Of a stretch of DNA of 64,000 nucleotides, positions 62,972 through 64,000 are shown in pieces. The notes beneath the pieces are model-generated. The model saw only the letters and a list, made by a program, of their open reading frames with translations. It was not told where the DNA came from and did no database searches. The position numbers were made by a program, and so were the translations under genes. Source of the stretch: Fragilaria crotonensis (lineage: Eukaryota; Bacillariophyta; Fragilariophyceae; Fragilariales; Fragilariaceae); NCBI GenBank assembly GCA_022925895.1, contig JAKSYS010000060.1:87159-151158 (forward strand), given 5' to 3'. Positions within the stretch are counted from its first letter, which is position 1. Each line of letters starts with the position of its first letter.

Positions 62972-64000
62972 CTATGGGGCTGCAACTCGGAGGCTAACAG
63001 TGCCTTCCGTAACATTCACATGTTCTTCCCAGGCGTCGCAATTCAGCTCCATGGTCATTCGGATGTGTGCCTGGGTCTTGCGCCCAACTTGAGCAAACCA
63101 TATGGGCATCACGCCAACCAGGAACATCCATGAGCGATCGACACACCAGATCAGAAACTGATGATTTGGATTGGGGTTATCGCCTCGAACATTCAAAGAA
63201 TCGTAATCCCAAAAGATACCGAAAGCAAACCACATTTGAAACGTTGTGTTTGCGACGAAGAGGCAAAAGTAGAGAATGGACAGTCGCTTTGTCCAGGCTC
63301 GACCCAACCTGGGGTAGAAGATACCTGTCATCCAAATGAACATGATGTTTTCAAATGCGACCATGATGAGAGCCAGCTGCAGCCCAAAGAAAGCCATGGT
63401 ATGTCCGACGACCCCACGAACTCCGTACGCCACAACGGGTTGTTGTACGTTGTACACAAAGATCATTCGGAACCAAGCAATGAATACGAGCTTGATGGGG
63501 AGCAAAATAGTACCCATCCTCAAAAGTCCCTGCAATGTAGGGTTTCCTTTGCAACTGAGGCGGAGGTGAATATAATCAAAAAGCACGTAAAAGAAAAAGG
63601 AATACTCGAATAGCGGATATATCATGGCGGTGTATTCACGACTGGGACTGTAATCGAACAGGACGCAGATCTGTGTGAAGAAGAGTATTGGTCAGGCATG
63701 TCGCAGGCATTCAGTTGTTCTTAACAAGATATATTTACGTACGTTGTTGTATCCAAACATGTTTTTCAAGTCGGAATGCACGATAGTCGAAGGGTCAACC
63801 ATGACCTTGGTGAAAATGGCAGCAAACAGGATTTTGATCCAAAACATGACGTAGGCAATCTGACGAACCGACTCGGCGTGAATCTCAAAGGTTTCCACAT
63901 TATCCGCCCCTTTCATCTCGTGCATGCGGTCTACGGGTGCGTTTTTCTCGTCCTGACTTAGTTCTCCGCCCTTGAGGTACGACCAAAACCAACTCCAATC
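62972..64000 (-). CDS. Multi-pass membrane protein, partial (continues past the right edge)
   Basis: Two exons visible, 64000-63743 and 63670-62972, with GTACGT..CACAG intron ends. The frame is open to the window edge, so the 5' part is missing. After a hydrophilic stretch (DWSWFWSYLKGGELSQDEK) there are about six hydrophobic segments, including IAYVMFWIKILFAAIF, YPLFEYSFFFYVLFDY, LPIKLVFIAWFRMIF, HTMAFFGLQLALIMV, LSILYFCLFVANTTFQ and WMFLVGVMPIWFAQV. The short tail ends SLRVAAP. The aromatic-rich helices and lack of charged residues inside them give no clear transporter family. I cannot name a function. Confidence 0.7.

Noticed and set aside
1-64000. tRNA or rRNA genes
   Set aside because: I looked for T-loop GGTTCRA-type words and rRNA signatures in the spacers and saw none in a convincing context; a dedicated scan could still find one.

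Overview
The window is nuclear DNA from a photosynthetic stramenopile, most likely a diatom. The grounds are short GT-AG introns of roughly 35 to 340 bp, moderate GC, a transporter whose N-terminus looks like a signal peptide followed by a CQA/FVTP cleavage site (the ASAFAP-type plastid signature of secondary red plastids), a diatom-style ankyrin protein, and secreted proteases with PTRAPT-type linkers. The species cannot be fixed from the sequence alone.

Left part (1-19 kb). After a stretch without a convincing gene come an SR splicing factor of the SCL30/SRSF10 type (four exons), a secreted trypsin, a 2.6 kb gene-poor spacer, the ubiquitin-chain elongation factor UFD2 (two exons), a 1335-residue membrane protein that joins a lumenal TULIP/BPI-like half to two tandem PqiA/LetA-like modules, and a second trypsin gene carrying a tandem 54-residue repeat and two opposite frameshifts.

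Middle part (19.2-25.7 kb). A complete tyrosine-recombinase retrotransposon lies on the minus strand. It has a gag with a CCCH knuckle, reverse transcriptase plus RNase H, and an overlapping tyrosine recombinase. Its termini are split direct repeats in the order A-ORFs-B-A-B (A 305 bp, B 193 bp). By eye the copies are identical and the ORFs are open, so the insertion looks recent. It is followed by 3.7 kb of decayed, repeat-like DNA.

Right part (29.4-64 kb). This is a compact run of housekeeping genes: a CZIB/UPF0587 protein, a DHX33/Dhr2-type DEAH helicase with one frameshift, an ankyrin protein, a TPR protein, ribosome biogenesis factor NSA2, a mitochondrial carrier, a type II membrane glycosyltransferase-like protein, an ICME-like esterase, a mitochondrial glutamate synthase small subunit, a zinc-knuckle methyltransferase, a plastid EamA transporter, a secreted orphan, a TrhO/TSTD2 rhodanese, a RoxA-type ribosomal oxygenase, a 2OG-Fe(II) oxygenase, TIM23, COQ2, an AlaX-type editing protein, a degenerate JmjC-like protein, and a multi-pass membrane protein that runs off the right edge. 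Several neighbours are convergent with under 110 bp between stop codons. A 240 bp fragment copied from the helicase lies about 7 kb from its parent.

Two intergenic signatures run through the whole window. One is dense patches of the tetranucleotide GTAC, about ten times the random expectation. The other is the 10-bp palindrome CTACCGGTAG, found six times, always outside coding sequence and three times within 150 bp upstream of a start codon.
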